A stretch of 64,000 nucleotides of DNA, taken from Hetaerina americana (lineage: Eukaryota > Arthropoda > Insecta > Odonata > Calopterygidae). The translations under genes were made by a program, and so were the position numbers. Below the pieces are notes generated by a model, which saw only the letters and a list, made by a program, of their open reading frames with translations, had not been told where the DNA came from and made no database searches. Location of the stretch: the NCBI GenBank assembly GCA_022747635.1, contig JAKTNV010000661.1, positions 21,317-85,316 on the forward strand, read 5' to 3'. Positions 60,948-64,000 of the stretch are shown in pieces; within the stretch, counting starts at the first letter, position 1; the number at the start of each line of letters is the position of its first letter.

Positions 60948-63900
60948 TTTGGGTTCTAGGTGAAATTCTCACTCGACACAAATGAAACAAAAATGTTTCC
61001 ATGGTGTGTATTGTTGTTTATTTTCATCAAATAAACAAAATAAAACCCAGAATAAACCATTAAAGACAGGAAATGAGCATAAAAGATGCCTCAGCGCAAG
61101 TGTTAAGGTTAGTAAAAGAGCCCATTTTTAAAAAAATATTGCGAAAAACAACAATCTTCCATTATAGAGTGAATGTTTGAGATATATAGAAGGCATTTAT
61201 TTCATTTTTCGAAATTTTAATTTTTCACATTTTTCATTGAAAAGTGCCGATACCCTCCTCTTTGGGTTCTAGGTGAAAATCTCACTCGTACCAATCAAAC
61301 AAAAATGTTTCCATGGTGTGTATTGTTGTTCATTTTCATCAAATAAACAAAATGAAACCCAGAATAAATCATTAAAAACAAGAAATGAATTTAAAAGATG
61401 CCTCAGCGCAAGTGTTAATGTTAGTAAAAGAGCCCAAATTTCTAAAAATATTGCGAAAAACAACAATCTCCCATTATAGAGTGAATGTTTGAGGTGTAAA
61501 GAAGGCATTTATTTCATTTTTAGAAATTTTAATTTTTCACATTTTTCCATGAAAAGTGCCAATACCCCCCCTTTGGGTTCTAGGTGAAATTCTCACTCGA
61601 CACAAATCAAACAAAAATGTTTCCATGGTGTGTATTGTTGTTCATTTTCATCAAATAAAAAAAATAAAACCCAGAATAAATCATTAAAGACAAGAAATGA
61701 GCATAAAAGATGCCTCAGCGCAAGTGTTAAAGTTAGTAAAAGAGCCCAAATTTCTAAAAATATTGCGAAAAACAACAATCTTCCATTATAGAGTGAATGT
61801 TTGAGGTGTATAGAAGGCATTTATTTCATTTTTAGAAATTTTAATTTTTCACATTTTTCCATGAAAAGTGCCAATACCCCCCCCTTTGGGTTCTAGGGGA
61901 AATTCTCACTCGACACAAATCAAACAAAAATGTTTCCATGGTGTGTATTGTTGCTCATTTTCATCAAATAAACAAAATAAAACCCAGAATAAATCATTAA
62001 AGACAAGAAATGAGCATAAAAGATGCCTCAGCGCAAGTGTTAATGTTAGTAAAAGAGCCCAAATTTCTAAAAATATTGCGAAAAACAACAATCATCCATT
62101 ATAGAGTGAATGTTTGAGGTGTATAGATGGCATTTATTTCATTTTTCGAAATTTTAATTTTTCACATTTTTCCATGAAAAGTACCAATACCCCCCCCTTT
62201 GGGTTCTAGGTGAAAATCTCATTCGACACAAATCAAACAAAAATGTTTCCATGGTGTGTATTGTTGTTTATTTTCATCAAATAAACAAAATAAAACTCAG
62301 AATAAATCATTAAAGACAAGAAATGAGCATAAAAGATGCCTCAGCGCAAGTTTTAATGTTAATAAAAGAGCCCAAATTTCAAAAAATATTGCGAAAAACA
62401 ACAATCTTCCATTATAGAGTGAATGTTTGAGGTGTATAGAAGGCATTTATTTCATTTTTAGAAATTTTAATTTTTCACATTTTTCCATGAAAAGTGCCAA
62501 TACCCCCCCCTTTGGGTTCTAGGTGAAATTCTCACTCGACACAAATCATACAAAAATGTTTCCATGGTGTGTATTGTTGTTCATTTTCATCAAATAAACA
62601 AAATAAAGCCCAGAATAAATCATTAAAGACAGGAAATGAGCATAAAAGATGCCTCAGCGCAAGTGTTAATGTTAGTAAAAGAGCCCAAATTTCAAAAAAT
62701 ATTGCGAAAAACAACAATCTTCCTTTATAGAGTAAATGTTTGAGGTGTATAGAAGGCATTTATTTCATTTTTAGAAATTTTTATTTTTCTCATTTTTCAA
62801 TGAAAAGTGCCAATACCCCCCCTTTGGGTTCTACAGGAAAATCTCACTCGACACAAATCAAACAAAAATGTTTCCATGGTGTGTATTGTCGTTCATTCTC
62901 ATCAAATAAACAAAATAAAACCCAGAATAAATCATTAAAGACACGAAATGAGCATAAAAGATGCCTCAGCGCAAGTGTTAATGTTAGTAAAAGAGCCCAA
63001 ATTTCTAAAAATATTGCGAAAAACAACAATCTTCCATTATAGAGTGAATGTTTGAGGTGTATATAAGGCATTTATTTCATTTTTAGAAATTTTAATTTTT
63101 CACATTTTTCCATGAAAAGTGCCAATACCCCCCCTTTGGGTTCTAGGGGAAATTCTCACTCGAAACAATTCAAACAAAAATGTTTCCATGGTTTGTATTG
63201 TTGTTCATTTTCATCAAATAAAAAAAATAAAACCCAGAGTTAATCATTAAAGACAAGAAATGAGCATAAAAGATGCCTCAGCGCAAGTGTTAATACTGGT
63301 AAAAGAGCCCAAATTTAAAAAAATATTGCAAAAAACAACAATCCTCCATTATAGAGTGAATGTTTGAGGTGTATAGAAGGCATTTATTTCATTTTTAGAA
63401 ATTTTAATTTTTCACATTTTTCCATGAAAAGTGCCAATACCCCCCCCTTTGGGTTCTAGGGGAAATTCTCACTCGACACAAATCAAACAAAAATGTTTCC
63501 ATGGTGTGTATTGTTGTTCATTTTCATCAAATAAACAAAATAAAACCCAGAATAAATCATTAAAGACAAGAAATGAGCATAAAAGATGCCTCAGCGCAAG
63601 TGTTTATGTTAGTAAAAGAGCCCAAATTTCAAAAAATATTGCGAAAAACAACAATCTTCCATTATAGAGTGAATGTTTGAGGTGTGTAGAAGGCATTTAT
63701 TTCATTTTTAGAAATTTTAATTTTTCACATTTTTCCATGAAAAGTGCCAATACCCCCCTCTTTGGGTTCTAGGTGAAAATCTCAGTTGTACCAATCAAAC
63801 AAAAATGTTTCCATGGTGTGTATTGTTGTTCATTTTCATCAAATAAACAAAATGAAACCCAGAATAAATCATTAAAGACAAGAAATGAGCTTAAAAGATG

Positions 63901-64000
63901 CCTCAGCGCAAGTGTTAATGTTGGTAGAAGAGCCAGAATTTCAAAAAATATTGCGAAAAACAAAAATCTTCCATTATAGATTGAATGTTTGAGGTGTAGA

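Larger units (their letters stand above)
1..64000. repeat. Satellite DNA array, ~312-313 bp monomer, about 205 head-to-tail copies
   Basis: The landmark TTTGGGTTCTA preceded by a C-run recurs about every 312-313 bp from end to end, always on the given strand, with the same order of internal landmarks (TCGA, CCATGG, CAGCGC, TTGCGA, GAGGTGTATAGAAGGC). Most monomers differ from one another by a few percent by eye. No stretch of non-satellite sequence longer than a few bases was found. The array continues past both window edges, since the first and last monomers are cut. Known: long homogenised arrays like this are typical of eukaryotic heterochromatin. Inferred: a centromeric or other heterochromatic location, which the sequence alone cannot settle. 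The family is not one I recognise. Confidence 0.97.
56729..64000. repeat. Block B, copy 2 (cut by the window end)
   Basis: Follows 47036-55243 almost base for base but without the extra 937 bp. Differences noticed: an extra C in TTTTCCATCAAAT near 57895, one A fewer in CAAAAATATTG near 58628, CCATTATAG for CCATTAAAG near 58652, and one more C before 59698. A full alignment could add others. Confidence 0.9.

Noticed and set aside
1..64000. CRISPR array or bacterial repeat locus
   Set aside because: The repeat unit is ~312 bp and repeats abut with no unique spacers. There are no cas-like genes.
1..64000. Transposon, LTR or LINE/SINE origin or insertion
   Set aside because: No terminal repeats, target-site duplications, reverse transcriptase or transposase reading frames, poly-A tails or non-satellite sequence were found.
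1..64000. tRNA, rRNA or telomere repeats between monomers
   Set aside because: No cloverleaf-like sequence with internal promoter boxes, no rRNA-like conserved stretch and no short telomeric motif runs were seen.
1..64000. Inverted monomers or palindromic array structure
   Set aside because: Every landmark series reads in the same direction. No reverse-complement monomer was found.

Overview
The whole 64 kb window is one uninterrupted tandem array of a single satellite DNA family. The monomer is about 312-313 bp and roughly 70% A+T by eye. About 205 monomers follow one another head to tail, all in the same orientation. I see no protein-coding gene, RNA gene, mobile element, CRISPR array, telomere repeat or unique sequence. 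The short open frames present on both strands are the same 60-138 codon frames repeated in every monomer, and I do not accept them as genes. An array of this kind points to eukaryotic heterochromatin (centromeric, pericentromeric, subtelomeric or interstitial). I do not recognise the family and cannot name the species.

Each monomer, read from a TTTGGG landmark, has these parts in order: TTTGGGTTCTAGGTGAAA; a TCGA CpG; a CCATGG palindrome; an A-rich stretch; CAGCGC; TTGCGA; a near-invariant segment beginning GAGGTGTATAGAAGGC; AT-rich A/T runs; and a poly-C tract of variable length that runs into the next TTTGGG. Diagnostic variants group monomers into subtypes, and the subtypes recur in a fixed order, giving higher-order repeats (HORs).

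Layout: 1-1.8 kb holds miscellaneous left-family monomers. 1.82-6.65 kb is block A copy 1, which contains a 5-monomer HOR (about 1,563 bp). 6.8-7.0 kb is a truncated junction monomer. 7.03-13.26 kb is a 12-monomer HOR (3,737 bp) made of a 7-monomer and a 5-monomer module sharing their first monomers. 13.26-18.08 kb is block A copy 2, and the HOR series resumes from 18.87 to about 29.1 kb. 29.4-31 kb repeats 18.25-19.8 kb. 31-35.6 kb is a degraded continuation. 35.65-38.45 kb is a rearranged third relative of the 1.2-4.0 kb interval. 38.45-43.75 kb has diverged monomers without an evident HOR. 43.75-47.04 kb leads into a second subfamily domain with a 7-monomer HOR of 2,190 bp. 47.04-55.24 kb (block B copy 1) is repeated almost base for base at 56.73-64.0 kb, where the window ends.

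There are therefore three nested levels of repetition: the monomer, HORs of 5, 7 and 12 monomers, and super-repeats of about 9.7 and 11.2-11.8 kb. Two recently homogenised domains flank an older-looking zone. The main interest is the evidence for how the array evolves: chimeric monomers, a three-monomer copy-number difference inside an otherwise near-identical duplication, a hypervariable poly-C tract, and CpG loss. I found no sign of a novel gene system. All coordinates and differences come from reading by eye, not from a computed alignment.
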